From positions 62,001-126,000 of the forward strand of contig JBBQJV010000001.1 of NCBI GenBank assembly GCA_038326205.1: a DNA stretch of 64,000 nt, read 5' to 3'. This document shows positions 36,248 through 44,855 of the stretch, in pieces. The notes under the pieces are model-generated. The model worked only from the letters and a program-made list of their open reading frames with translations, ran no database searches and was not told the origin of the DNA. The number at the start of each line of letters is the position of its first letter. Position 1 is the first letter of the stretch. Made by a program: the position numbers and the translations under genes. The DNA comes from UBA7672 sp038326205. Lineage in GTDB: Bacteria > Pseudomonadota > Alphaproteobacteria > Caulobacterales > Hyphomonadaceae.

Positions 36248-36912
36248 CGGCGCTTCTGCGGACGCTTTGCTGCACGCTTCGCAAGCATCTTCTTTTTCGC
36301 GACGCGTGGGCGTGGCTTGGCTGCTTTCTGCGCCGGCTTTTTCGCAGGCGGCGTCGCGTCGGGCAACTTCGCCATCTCGCGGTCTGCGGATTCGGCCAGC
36401 CCCGAGAGAATCGACTGGAACGCTGCACGCTGTCCGGCGGGCAGGGCAGCCAGCAGCGCGCGGTCGACGGCGCGGATTGCTGGCAGGGTCGCAGCCAGTC
36501 GACGCCGGCCTTCGCCGGTGAGCCGCACGGATTTGGCGCGGCCATCATCCGCGGCGGCAGCGCGCGCAATCAGCCCGCGCTTCTCCATTCGGGCCATCAT
36601 TTCAGCTAGCGTGGAGCGGTCGACGCCGGTTGTGCGGACCAGGTCCGACTGGCTGGCGCCTTCCGCCTCGGCGATTGCGGCCATCAGCACGGTCTGGCGG
36701 AGGGTCACGCCGTCATTGAGATCTGAACGGGCAAACAGATCGGCGGCGAACTGTTCTGCGCGGCGCAGCAGATGTGAGGGCGACTGGCTGAGGCGAAAAA
36801 CCTCACGCGCAGATCGTGCGTGCGCGGACGACTTGCGGACAGCCGATTTCTGAACAGGCGACTTGCGTGCAGGCCCCGGGACCGATCGCTTAGCGCCGAT
36901 AGGTTTCTTCAT
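36244..36912 (-). CDS. MarR family regulator with basic Lys/Ala/Pro-rich tails
   Basis: 222 residues. The winged-helix core spans LRQTVLMAAIAEAEGASQSD, then LVRTTGVDRSTLAEMMARME, KRGLIARAAAADDGRAKSVR and LTGEGRRRLAATLPAI. Unusually both ends are highly basic: a ~30-residue N-terminal part with repeated Lys-Ser/Arg, and a ~35-residue C-terminal tail rich in KKPAQKAAKPRPRVAKKK-like sequence. The tails resemble H1-like or AT-hook-free nucleoid tails and may add non-specific DNA binding. Target genes are unknown. Confidence 0.8.
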   Translation of the reverse strand: MKKPIGAKRSVPGPARKSPVQKSAVRKSSAHARSAREVFRLSQSPSHLLRRAEQFAADLFARSDLNDGVTLRQTVLMAAIAEAEGASQSDLVRTTGVDRSTLAEMMARMEKRGLIARAAAADDGRAKSVRLTGEGRRRLAATLPAIRAVDRALLAALPAGQRAAFQSILSGLAESADREMAKLPDATPPAKKPAQKAAKPRPRVAKKKMLAKRAAKRPQKRR

Positions 36913-37034
36913 GCCCAGCCCCGTTTCTGTTGTAGCCCAAGCATAGGGATCGAATGACCTTCAATTCATGCCCTGATTTGCCGAATCTAGCGCGCTATGC
37001 TCCCCTGTGCACAGTCAAAGGTCATCTTTCTGCT

Positions 37035-37574
37035 GTGAGCGACACAGGTTTTCCCATTTCCTTTTCGATGAAGACGCCGTCCGGCGAGGATCGCGAGCGT
37101 CGCGTATGCGATACGTGCGGCTTCATCGACTATGTGAACCCGCAAATAGTTGCAGGCGTGGTGGCCCATCGCGACGGAAAAATATTGCTCTGTAGACGTG
37201 CAATCGAGCCACGAAAGGGCTTCTGGACGTTGCCGGCGGGCTTCATGGAGCTCGGGGAAAGCGTGGAAGAGGGCGCATGTCGCGAAGCGCGCGAGGAAGC
37301 CTGCGCCGAGCTGGAACTTGAGGCGATGCTTGGGGTCTATTCAATTCCCAGAATTGGGCAGGTACAGATTTTCTTCCGTGCACGGCTGATCAACGACCCT
37401 GCTCCGGGGCCGGAGAGCCTGGAGGTGGGCCTGTTCGGCTGGGACGACATTCCGTGGCCGGAACTGGCTTTTCCCTCGGTTCGCTGGGCGCTCGATCACT
37501 ATCGCGAAACCGCAGACCAGACAGGGTTCCCGCCGTTTGGCAATCCGCCGGGAACCGACAGGCTGACGCGATAA
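37035..37574 (+). CDS. Nudix hydrolase with partial zinc-ribbon N-terminus
   Basis: About 179 residues from GTG 37035. The second half of a Nudix_N_2 ribbon is visible (ERRVCDTCGFIDYVNPQIVAG). The Nudix box reads GFMELGESVEEGACREAREE then ACAEL; the Gly normally near the end of the box is Cys, as in this subfamily's EEACA form. Substrate is probably a nucleoside diphosphate derivative. The start is unsure: ATG 36954 and ATG 37068 are also in frame. It lies 4 bp upstream of the globin gene. Confidence 0.8.
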   Translation: MSDTGFPISFSMKTPSGEDRERRVCDTCGFIDYVNPQIVAGVVAHRDGKILLCRRAIEPRKGFWTLPAGFMELGESVEEGACREAREEACAELELEAMLGVYSIPRIGQVQIFFRARLINDPAPGPESLEVGLFGWDDIPWPELAFPSVRWALDHYRETADQTGFPPFGNPPGTDRLTR

Positions 37575-37578
37575 CTGG

Positions 37579-37968
37579 ATGCCACATCCAGCAATCCTCG
37601 TCGAAACGTTGGAGACTGTGTCGGAGCGCAGGGGTGATCCGACGGCGGATGTCTATGCATGTCTGTTCGCGCGTCATCCGGAGCTGGAACAGCTTTTTCT
37701 GATGGATCGAGATGGCGGCGTGCGGGCATCGATGATGCAGCAGGCGCTGGAGTGCATTCTGGACTATGTAGGTGACAGGCTTGTCGCCCCGCAGATCATC
37801 GCTTCGTCGCGTATCCATCACGAAGGATACAGCGTGCCTGCGGACCGGTTCGACAGCTTCTTTGTCGCCATCCGCGATACGTTCCGCGACATGCTGGGCC
37901 CGGACTGGACGCCGGCGATGGAGCGCGAATGGGCGGACCTGCTGGGCGAGTTTGCGGCGATCAGGTGA
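37579..37968 (+). CDS. Single-domain globin-like protein
   Basis: 129 residues. It has a globin pattern: LVETLETVSERRGDPTADVY, ARHPELEQLFLMDRDG and the proximal-His region ASSRIHHEGYSVPADRFDSF (His81, with Tyr and Val at the usual offsets), then FRDMLGPDWTPAMEREWADL. This fits an M-type/flavohaemoglobin-like globin domain without a reductase. Binding of haem and O2 or NO is inferred. It follows the Nudix gene by 4 bp. Its stop codon lies in a tandem repeat. Confidence 0.82.
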   Translation: MPHPAILVETLETVSERRGDPTADVYACLFARHPELEQLFLMDRDGGVRASMMQQALECILDYVGDRLVAPQIIASSRIHHEGYSVPADRFDSFFVAIRDTFRDMLGPDWTPAMEREWADLLGEFAAIR

Positions 37969-38012
37969 TCAGGTGTGATCAGGTGTGATCAGGTGTGATC
38001 AGGTGATCAGGC
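37961..38012. repeat. Tandem repeat between convergent globin and yciB genes
   Basis: The stretch contains three 10-bp units ATCAGGTGTG flanked by shorter 8-bp ATCAGGTG units, six ATCAGG cores in all. Every junction forms TGATCA, a palindrome that contains TGA on both strands. The globin stop (37966-37968) and the yciB stop (38009-38007) are both formed by the array. Confidence 0.85.
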
Positions 38013-38666
38013 CGTGTCGCTCGCCTTCTTTTCAGCACCCGGATCGGCATCCTCGATATTGTGCTTCATGATGAAGGGCAAGTTTATCAGCATGAAGACG
38101 ATCGCCAGCGGTATCGAAAGGAAGAGCTTGGAATTGACCCAGAAATCTTTCGAGAAGTTCCGCCAGATCACTTCGTTGAGAATGGCCAGCACGATGTAGA
38201 ACGCCGCCCAACGCAGGGCGAAGACTTTCCACGCGTGATCCGGCATCTTGAAGGCGTGCTCGAACGCCGTTTTCCAGATGTTGCGGCCGATGGCGAGACT
38301 GCCGAGGATCGTCACGGCAAAGAGTACATTGATGATGGTCGGCTTGATGAAGGCGAACGTCTCGTCGCGCAGCCAGAGCGTTAGTCCGCCGAACACCATG
38401 ACCACGACGCCGGTGATGATCAGCATCGGGGGCAAGCGGCGCCCCTTCATCAGCGTCCAGCCGATAGCGCCCGCGACTGAGGCCATGAACAAGCCGGTGG
38501 CCCAGAAGATCGCGTTGTCCTTGCCGAACAGTCCCGGGCCCTCAGGTCCGTTCTGGAGCACGTTAAAGACGATCACGAAGACGAGCACAGGACCGATGTC
38601 GGTCCATATGTTGCCGGTTCCCTTTGGCAGGGACTTTTTCGGTTCATTCGGGGAAGCGTCGGTCAT
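38007..38666 (-). CDS. yciB: Inner-membrane septation protein A (YciB/IspZ)
   Basis: 219 residues with five to six membrane helices. Family landmarks: WTDIGPVLVFVIVFNVLQ, TLWLRDETFAFIKPTIINVL, RNIWKTAFEHAFKMPDHAWK, WAAFYIVLAILNEVIWRNFS and DFWVNSKLFLSIPLAIVFML (20 residues each at most). YciB is linked to cell envelope synthesis and division. ATG 38666 is chosen; a GTG three codons upstream is possible. In relatives it lies next to ftsY; here three genes lie between them. Confidence 0.94.
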   Translation of the reverse strand: MTDASPNEPKKSLPKGTGNIWTDIGPVLVFVIVFNVLQNGPEGPGLFGKDNAIFWATGLFMASVAGAIGWTLMKGRRLPPMLIITGVVVMVFGGLTLWLRDETFAFIKPTIINVLFAVTILGSLAIGRNIWKTAFEHAFKMPDHAWKVFALRWAAFYIVLAILNEVIWRNFSKDFWVNSKLFLSIPLAIVFMLINLPFIMKHNIEDADPGAEKKASDTA

Positions 38667-38698
38667 CGGGGTCACTTAGCGGTCGGGGGCCATGGCGG

Positions 38699-40162
38699 TC
38701 AAACACGACGCGCATGACGGGCGCCGATTTGTTGCAGGGCGGAACGCGCGCCGCCTGCATCGAAGATCAAGACTGCAGCAGCGTAGGCAATCGCGCCAAC
38801 ACTCGCCTTGAGCACGAGTTCGATGAAGCCCCCGGGCGCCGGCAGCAATCTGACCACAATCGCCATGGCGGCGCAGGCCACACTCACTTTAAGGAGATCG
38901 GCCCACGGCCACGCCAAGGGCGCAAGACGGCGGCCAACGCTTGCCAGCAACAGCAACGCCAGCGCGTAGCAGGCGACGGTGGCATAGACCGCGCCCATCA
39001 GGCCGATCCACGGCAACAGGATCGCGTTGAGCGCCACATTGGCGAGTGCGGGGGCGAGCATAAGCCACGCGCGCAAGCTTGTGCGATGCGACAGCTGGTA
39101 AGCCTCAGAGACGTAGTGAAGCACAAAGCCGTTGATCAGGCCCGAGAGCGCGATCCACGGCATGATGGCGGCGGCCTGCGCCTGCATCTGCTCGCCGATC
39201 ATCACCTCGGACAGGGGTTGTGCGACGAGGGCGAGGCCGGTCGCGGCAGGCGCCGCTACCAGCATCAGCGTGCGGGCAAGCTGGGCGGAGACATCGCGCA
39301 TGGCCTGTGGTCCGCCACGTTCCCACGCGGCCATCATCAGAGGCGAGCCGGCGGCGGCGGCCCAGATGCAGATGAGGCCGACGGACTTGTCCGCGACGCC
39401 ATAGCCGGCTGCGTAGACGCCGACAGCTTCGGGTCCAAGGAAGACGGCGATGAGGAAGCGGTCGCCTGCATCGAGCGCGATGTTGAGGGCGAGCGCAAAT
39501 GCGACGGGCACGCCATAGGCGAGATAGCGCCGTACGCGCGATGGCTGGAAACGTCCACCACGGGAGTCGCGCCAGAGCCGCGCTCCTTCGATGGTCGCCA
39601 GCACCGCGAGCACGCTGGCAAGACCGACGAAGGGCGAGGCCGGACCGAGGCCGGTGCGCCATGCGAGGAACGTTCCGAGCACGAAGGCGCCGATGTCCTG
39701 ACAGATGCGCAGGGTTGAATAGCGCGCGACGCGCTGGTGCGCGCGATTCATTTCCTGCGCGGCGTTGACCAGCGGCGCGACGACCATGGTTGCCATCGCG
39801 GCGGCAAGAGCGAGGCGCAGCATCGGATCTGTTGCAAGCAGGATGGCGCCCGTCATCAGCGCAATACCGAGCGCCGAGGATGCTGCGAGCAGCGCCATCA
39901 CGGTACGGATGTGGTCGGCCGTTTCGCCGCGCGCTTCGGCAACGCCCGCGAAGCGATAGGCGGCGGCCTCAGCCCAGGTGATCGACAGCGTGTAGATGAC
40001 GCCCATGGTCGTGAGCGCGAGGGCGTAAAACCCATATTCGGCGGGCGTCAGCAGGCGTGTGAGGGCGAACACCGCGCCGAAACTGGCGAGGCCGCCGGCC
40101 AGACTTGCCGGAAAATAGCCAAGAAGGCGTCGCCAGATCATCCTTGCCCGTGTGGTCTCCAT
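38699..40162 (-). CDS. Wzx-like polysaccharide flippase
   Basis: About 487 residues with 12-14 membrane helices, as in the polysaccharide-synthesis (MATE/MOP superfamily) exporters that flip lipid-linked oligosaccharides. Features: LASFGAVFALTRLLTPAEYG near the N-terminus, TWAEAAAYRFAGVAEARGE, then DAGDRFLIAVFLGPEAVGVY and AAGYGVADKSVGLICIWAAA. The substrate could be a capsule, holdfast or exopolysaccharide unit, but no glycosyltransferases lie nearby. It is divergent from a glycoside hydrolase gene with about 70 bp between starts, suggesting a shared envelope role. Confidence 0.85.
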   Translation of the reverse strand: METTRARMIWRRLLGYFPASLAGGLASFGAVFALTRLLTPAEYGFYALALTTMGVIYTLSITWAEAAAYRFAGVAEARGETADHIRTVMALLAASSALGIALMTGAILLATDPMLRLALAAAMATMVVAPLVNAAQEMNRAHQRVARYSTLRICQDIGAFVLGTFLAWRTGLGPASPFVGLASVLAVLATIEGARLWRDSRGGRFQPSRVRRYLAYGVPVAFALALNIALDAGDRFLIAVFLGPEAVGVYAAGYGVADKSVGLICIWAAAAGSPLMMAAWERGGPQAMRDVSAQLARTLMLVAAPAATGLALVAQPLSEVMIGEQMQAQAAAIMPWIALSGLINGFVLHYVSEAYQLSHRTSLRAWLMLAPALANVALNAILLPWIGLMGAVYATVACYALALLLLASVGRRLAPLAWPWADLLKVSVACAAMAIVVRLLPAPGGFIELVLKASVGAIAYAAAVLIFDAGGARSALQQIGARHARRV

Positions 40163-40233
40163 GAGGGACCGTTTGTTCACCTCACTAGATCAGAATGCCG
40201 TTCATGAAGCGTTTCCGGACGGGAAATACCGAC

Positions 40234-41448
40234 ATGACCTGGACGCGACGGGGCGCAATTGCCGCGAGCCTGGGGCTCGCCGCGTGCCGCAAACCGCCGG
40301 TCCCGCAGTCCGAGGCGGCCGATCTTCTGCTATGGCCGCGCAAAGGACCGCCGGTCCTGCGCGGGGCCGCCATCGCCCAACGGCGCAGGCGGATCGAGGT
40401 GGACGGCCTCACATTTGGCGGCGGCGGACCGGCCTTGCCTGCCTATGATCGCGCGGATTTCAACGCTCTTGCCGACGCCGGCGCCAATCTGATCGTCATG
40501 TCGTTTCCCGAGTTGTGGACAGTGGCCAGGCCGTGGCAACGCGACCAGCAAATGGCCGATGTGCTGGGACGACAACTCGATGACGCACGGGCGGCAGGGC
40601 TCTTTGTCGTGCTCGCCTTGCGGTCGGGACCGGGGAGGTCAGACTTTATCTTTCATCGCGATGCGGCGGGGAGCTGGTTTCCCGAAGCATTGATCGTCGA
40701 CGCGATCTGGCGTGAGGCCGATGCGCAGGCCGCCTGGAGCGAGATGTGCGCGGACGCCGCGCGCCTGCTGGAGGGGCGCCCGGAAGTTGCGGGGCTCAAC
40801 ATCATGGTCGAGCCCGAACCCAATTTTGGGGGGCTGAACAGACAGGGCGGCAGGCTCGGCGCGTGGACGTCGGAGGAATATCTCGCGCAAGTGAGCGACA
40901 TCTCGGACTGGCCGCGCATCGCTGGCGATATAGCGCGCAATGTCAGGGCTGCGACCGCCGATCTGCCTATCCTGATCTCCCCGCCAGCGTTCGCGCGCAC
41001 GGATTTCCTGCAGGTGATGGGGCCTGCGCCGGTGAGCGGCGTTGTGTGGTGCGTCCATGACTACGAGCCACGCGACTTCACGCATTACCCCGAACAATCT
41101 GCAGACATCGCGGTGTTCAGCGAAGGTGGCGCGCAGACATTCGCGCATCGTATCGACAGCGTGCAGGCGGATGCACCGATTTTCCTCGGTGAGTTCGGTG
41201 CATCACGCTGGGCCAGCGGTGGAGATGACTACTACAGCACACGGATAGCCGCCTGTGAAACGCGGGGCATGGCGTGGGCGGCGTTCCGTTGGCCGACGCG
41301 TGACGTCGCTTATGAAAAAGCCGACAGCATGTTCAACGTGTCGCTGGGAGGTCGTGCGACCGAGCCTGCTGCGATTGACGTGCTGCGTCCAGCCTGGAGG
41401 CAGAATCGCCGCCGGCCGGCCGGCGCGAAGTTGCGTGGAAGAAGCTAG
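40234..41448 (+). CDS. Glycoside hydrolase family 5 (cellulase-like) Tat lipoprotein
   Basis: About 404 residues. The N-terminus MTWTRRGAIAASLGLAACRK has a twin-arginine motif and a lipobox LAAC, so Tat export followed by lipid anchoring is predicted. The TIM-barrel shows GLNIMVEPEPNFGG (acid/base Glu, in place of the common Asn-Glu-Pro) and IFLGEFGASRW (nucleophile Glu), with VVWCVHDYEP (usual Trp/His region) between. Substrate may be a beta-glucan of a matrix or cell surface. Upstream in-frame starts at 40195 and 40204 exist. It is divergent from the flippase gene. Confidence 0.83.
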   Translation: MTWTRRGAIAASLGLAACRKPPVPQSEAADLLLWPRKGPPVLRGAAIAQRRRRIEVDGLTFGGGGPALPAYDRADFNALADAGANLIVMSFPELWTVARPWQRDQQMADVLGRQLDDARAAGLFVVLALRSGPGRSDFIFHRDAAGSWFPEALIVDAIWREADAQAAWSEMCADAARLLEGRPEVAGLNIMVEPEPNFGGLNRQGGRLGAWTSEEYLAQVSDISDWPRIAGDIARNVRAATADLPILISPPAFARTDFLQVMGPAPVSGVVWCVHDYEPRDFTHYPEQSADIAVFSEGGAQTFAHRIDSVQADAPIFLGEFGASRWASGGDDYYSTRIAACETRGMAWAAFRWPTRDVAYEKADSMFNVSLGGRATEPAAIDVLRPAWRQNRRRPAGAKLRGRS

Positions 41449-42305
41449 CCGAATTGCAGCAGGCTGAGGCCGCCGGCTAGTATGATCGCCGCGAATGTAC
41501 GGCGCAGGCCGAAGCCTTCGCGCAGGAACCACCAACCCATCAGGGCTGCGAACACCACCGCCGTCTCGCGCATCGCGGACATGTAGGCGACAGGCGCAAT
41601 CGAAAATCCGTAAAGCGCCATCGAGAAGGACACGAGCGAGCACGCGCCCGCGCCGATGCCCGGCCATAGCGCGGCGCGGGCATTGGCGAGGAATTGCCGG
41701 CGGCCGCGTGTGACGAGCGCAATGACGTTGATGCCGATCCAGTCAAGCAGGAACAGCCAGAGGATGAAGCTCCACTGGGATGCGCCGGAACGAACGCCCT
41801 GTGCGTCGATCACGTTGTAGATCGCAACGCACGCGCCCGTCGTGACGGCCCACAGCAAGGCAGAGTTGCGCACGGTTCGCGAGCCGCCGAAATTCTTCTC
41901 AGGCAGGGCGAAGATTATTGTTGCGAGGCTGGCGATGACAAGGCCTACGATCGAGAGCGCGGAAAGACGCTCACCAAGCACTAGCGCCGCGAAGACTGCC
42001 GTGAGTAATGGCGCCGAGCCGCGCATGACGGGGAACACCAGCGACAGGTCCCCCCGCGACAACGCGCGCACCAGCGCCGTCTGGTAGAGCCAGTGCGCCG
42101 GCAACGAGAGGCCAAGGATCGCCCACGTTGCGGTTTCTGGCAGGGGCGCGAAAAATGCGAAGGGCAAGGCCAGCAGGGCAGAGGTAAGCGCCATCACAGC
42201 GCGCCCGCCAAGAATGTCCTTTGCGGCCTTCACGAAAGTATTTGCGCCCGCCAGCGTCAGCGCCGACCCCATGCCCAGAACAAAGGCGAGAGTTGCGGTG
42301 TCCAC
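41445..42305 (-). CDS. EamA/DMT family transporter
   Basis: 286 residues in ten helices, two EamA repeats. Landmarks: ANTFVKAAKDILGGRAVMAL, LALPFAFFAPLPETATW, LSLVFPVMRGSAPLLTAVFA and its second-half counterpart PVAYMSAMRETAVVFAALMG (each 20 residues), with LGERLS and LREGFG after them. A small-metabolite exporter of unknown substrate. The start is GTG 42305, directly after the ftsY stop, so translation is coupled to ftsY. The stop overlaps the convergent GH5 gene by 4 bp. Confidence 0.87.
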   Translation of the reverse strand: MDTATLAFVLGMGSALTLAGANTFVKAAKDILGGRAVMALTSALLALPFAFFAPLPETATWAILGLSLPAHWLYQTALVRALSRGDLSLVFPVMRGSAPLLTAVFAALVLGERLSALSIVGLVIASLATIIFALPEKNFGGSRTVRNSALLWAVTTGACVAIYNVIDAQGVRSGASQWSFILWLFLLDWIGINVIALVTRGRRQFLANARAALWPGIGAGACSLVSFSMALYGFSIAPVAYMSAMRETAVVFAALMGWWFLREGFGLRRTFAAIILAGGLSLLQFG

Positions 42306-43481
42306 CTAGTCGTCCAGCCCCGCGTCCGGCGTCGCGTCCAGTCCAACAAGCGCGCGCGCGAAAACGTCGGCGCTGAAGGGGTGAAGGTCCTCCGCCTTCT
42401 CCCCGACGCCGACGAAGTGGATGGGCAGGTCGTGGCTTTCAGCGATGGCGACCAGAACGCCGCCCTTGGCTGTGCCGTCGAGCTTGGTCATCACGAGACC
42501 TGTGACGCCCGCCGTGTTCCGGAAGGCTTCGACCTGTCCGAGGGCGTTCTGGCCAACGGTTGCGTCGAGCACGAGGATGACATCATGAGGCGCGGTGGGA
42601 TCGATCTTGCGGATGGCGCGCACGACCTTGGCAAGTTCGTCCATCAGCTGGGTCTTGTTCTGCAACCGGCCGGCGGTGTCGATCAGGACGAGATCGCGAT
42701 TTTCGCGTCTCGCCAATTCGACGGCTTCATAGGCGAGGCCGGCAGCGTCCGCGCCGTGGGGCTTGGAGATGAAGCGCGTATTGGCGCGCTCGGCCCAGAT
42801 CTTCAACTGTTCGACGGCCGCCGCTCGGAATGTGTCGCCGGCAGCCAGCACGATGTCGGCGCCCTGCGCAGATAGCTTCGATGCAATCTTGCCAATGGTT
42901 GTCGTCTTGCCTGAACCGTTGACGCCGACGAAAAGTACGACCCGAGGCTTTGGACCTTCGGCGAAGTCGACAATCTGTTCGCGTGGTTTCAGAATGGCGG
43001 CGATCTCGGTCGCGAGGGCTGTCTTGATCTCCTCGTCGGAGACTTCGCGATCGAAGCGGTCGCGGGCGAAGTTCTTTGCGATGCGGCTCGCGACCTTCGT
43101 GCCCATGTCGGAGGTGATCAGCAGGTCTTCGAGTTCGCCGATGGCCGCGCGGTCGAGCTTTTTCTTGGCAAGTCCGGCCAGTCCTTCGGCAAGACGCGAG
43201 GACGAGCGCTTGAGACCCTCGCTGAGTTGTCGGAGAACAGATTCATCACGCGCGGCGGCTTCGGCGGCGCGTTCAGCCGCGATGCGCTCGGCCGCCTTGC
43301 GGATGCCAAGCGGGTCGTCGCCGAGCTCAGGTTCGACCGCGACAGGCGCGTTGCCAAAGATCTGTGCATCGAGGCTCAAACCCTGTTTCGCTTCAGGTGT
43401 CTCGCCCGATTTGTAGGGCTCGATAGGCGTCTCCCCGGTCCGGGGATCCGGCTGCTTCTTCTTACCCCACCACAGGATCAT
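42306..43481 (-). CDS. ftsY: Signal recognition particle receptor FtsY
   Basis: 391 residues. It docks SRP-ribosome complexes at the membrane. An acidic A-region (about 1-90) is followed by the N domain and then the GTPase: G1 GVNGSGKTTTIGKIAS, ALAAGDTFRAAAVEQL-like VLAAGDTFRAAAVEQLKIWA, G3 LIDTAGRLQNK, G4 TKLDGTAKGG and GVGEKAEDLHPF near the end. Its start overlaps the end of mtaB by 4 bp. Length and order are as in other alphaproteobacteria. Confidence 0.97.
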   Translation of the reverse strand: MILWWGKKKQPDPRTGETPIEPYKSGETPEAKQGLSLDAQIFGNAPVAVEPELGDDPLGIRKAAERIAAERAAEAAARDESVLRQLSEGLKRSSSRLAEGLAGLAKKKLDRAAIGELEDLLITSDMGTKVASRIAKNFARDRFDREVSDEEIKTALATEIAAILKPREQIVDFAEGPKPRVVLFVGVNGSGKTTTIGKIASKLSAQGADIVLAAGDTFRAAAVEQLKIWAERANTRFISKPHGADAAGLAYEAVELARRENRDLVLIDTAGRLQNKTQLMDELAKVVRAIRKIDPTAPHDVILVLDATVGQNALGQVEAFRNTAGVTGLVMTKLDGTAKGGVLVAIAESHDLPIHFVGVGEKAEDLHPFSADVFARALVGLDATPDAGLDD

Positions 43482-44821
43482 GCGGGCTGGTCCTCGATAG
43501 CCTGGCCGACAAGTTCGGTAGCGGTGCGCGAGACAAGGTTGAACAATGCAGGGCGGCCAGCTTCAGGCGAGACGCCCTCGATCCGCACGGGTGCAAAGTC
43601 CGGCAGGCGCGCGCGGTTGCCGGATTCGACCAGCGCCATCACGGACTGACCGGCATGGCGGTCAAGACGGAGCGACAGACGCGCGGCGCCTTTGTCGCGC
43701 AGGCGGGCGGCGCGTGCTTTCACGACGTCGCGGGCAACTTGCGGCATCTTTGCGGCAGGCGTGCCGGGGCGCGGCGAGTAGGGGAAGATGTGCAGGTAAT
43801 CGATGCCGCACTCATCGACCGAGGCCAGCGTGTTGTCGAACATCGCATCGGTTTCGGTCGGGAAGCCGGCGATCAGGTCCGCGCCGAAAGCGATCTCGGA
43901 ACGTGCGGCGCGCAGGCGGTTGCACAGGTCGATTGCGTCGTGGCGAGAATGACGGCGCTTCATGCGTTTCAGGATCATGTCGTCGCCCGACTGGAAGCTC
44001 AGGTGTAAGTGGGGCGCAATGCGCGGCTCGTGTGCGATCAGGTCAAAGAGCGCATCGTCGATTTCGATCGCATCGATGGACGACAAGCGCAGCTGCTTCA
44101 GGTCCGGCGCAAGCTTGAGAATACGCGCGACGAGGTTGCCCAGCTTGGGGGCGTTCGGCAGGTCGGCGCCCCATGATGTGAGATCGACGCCGGTGAGGAC
44201 GATCTCGTAGTGGCCTGTGCCGACGAGGCGCTTCACCTGATCAACGACTTCGCCGGCAGGGACCGAGCGCGAGTTTCCGCGCCCATAGGGTATGATGCAG
44301 AAGGTACAGCGGTGGTCGCAACCGGTCTGCACCTGCACGAACGCGCGAGCGCGACCGTCGATGCCATCCACCAGATGCGCCGCCGTTTCGCGCACCGACA
44401 TGATGTCATTCACCTGCACGCGTGGCGTGTCGGCCAGAAGGCCAAGCCCGGTGAAGGTGCCGGCCTTCATTTTTTCCACGTTGCCGATGACGCGGGTGAC
44501 CTCCGGCATTTCGGCGAAAGAGGTGGGGTCAATCTGCGCTGCGCACCCAGTCACGATGATGGAGGCTTCGGGGCGTTCGCGTCGTGCGCGGCGGATGGCC
44601 TGACGCGCCTGGCGTACGGCCTCTGACGTTACAGCGCAGGTGTTGACGATCACGGCGTCACTCAGCCCAGCGGCTTCTGCATGGCCGCGCATGACTTCGG
44701 ATTCGTAAGCGTTTAGGCGGCATCCCATCGTCAGGAATTCAACGCCAGCGCGGCCGGATTGCTCATCCGCCGCGGTCGGGTTTGCCGAGGTGAGGGCGTC
44801 GCCTGCCATGGCGGGGGACAT
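43478..44821 (-). CDS. mtaB: tRNA (N6-threonylcarbamoyladenosine 37-C2) methylthiotransferase MtaB
   Basis: About 447 residues. A radical-SAM methylthiotransferase that makes ms2t6A37. The UPF0004 domain begins FLTMGCRLNAYESEVMRGHA and has VNTCAVTSEAVRQARQAIRR and ITGCAAQIDP-like VTGCAAQIDP, each with a cluster Cys. The radical-SAM motif is QTGCDHRCTFCIIPYGRG. The C-terminal TRAM-like region follows. Start 44821 (MSPAMAG) has GGGAAG before it; 44809 is an alternative. mtaB-ftsY is a common alphaproteobacterial pair. Confidence 0.94.
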   Translation of the reverse strand: MSPAMAGDALTSANPTAADEQSGRAGVEFLTMGCRLNAYESEVMRGHAEAAGLSDAVIVNTCAVTSEAVRQARQAIRRARRERPEASIIVTGCAAQIDPTSFAEMPEVTRVIGNVEKMKAGTFTGLGLLADTPRVQVNDIMSVRETAAHLVDGIDGRARAFVQVQTGCDHRCTFCIIPYGRGNSRSVPAGEVVDQVKRLVGTGHYEIVLTGVDLTSWGADLPNAPKLGNLVARILKLAPDLKQLRLSSIDAIEIDDALFDLIAHEPRIAPHLHLSFQSGDDMILKRMKRRHSRHDAIDLCNRLRAARSEIAFGADLIAGFPTETDAMFDNTLASVDECGIDYLHIFPYSPRPGTPAAKMPQVARDVVKARAARLRDKGAARLSLRLDRHAGQSVMALVESGNRARLPDFAPVRIEGVSPEAGRPALFNLVSRTATELVGQAIEDQPA

Positions 44822-44855
44822 AGGCTTCCCAAACCGCAATGTCACGGGTTCGGGG

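Noticed and set aside
37961..38012. Tandem repeat considered as a CRISPR array
   Set aside because: Units are 8-10 bp with no spacers and no cas genes nearby.
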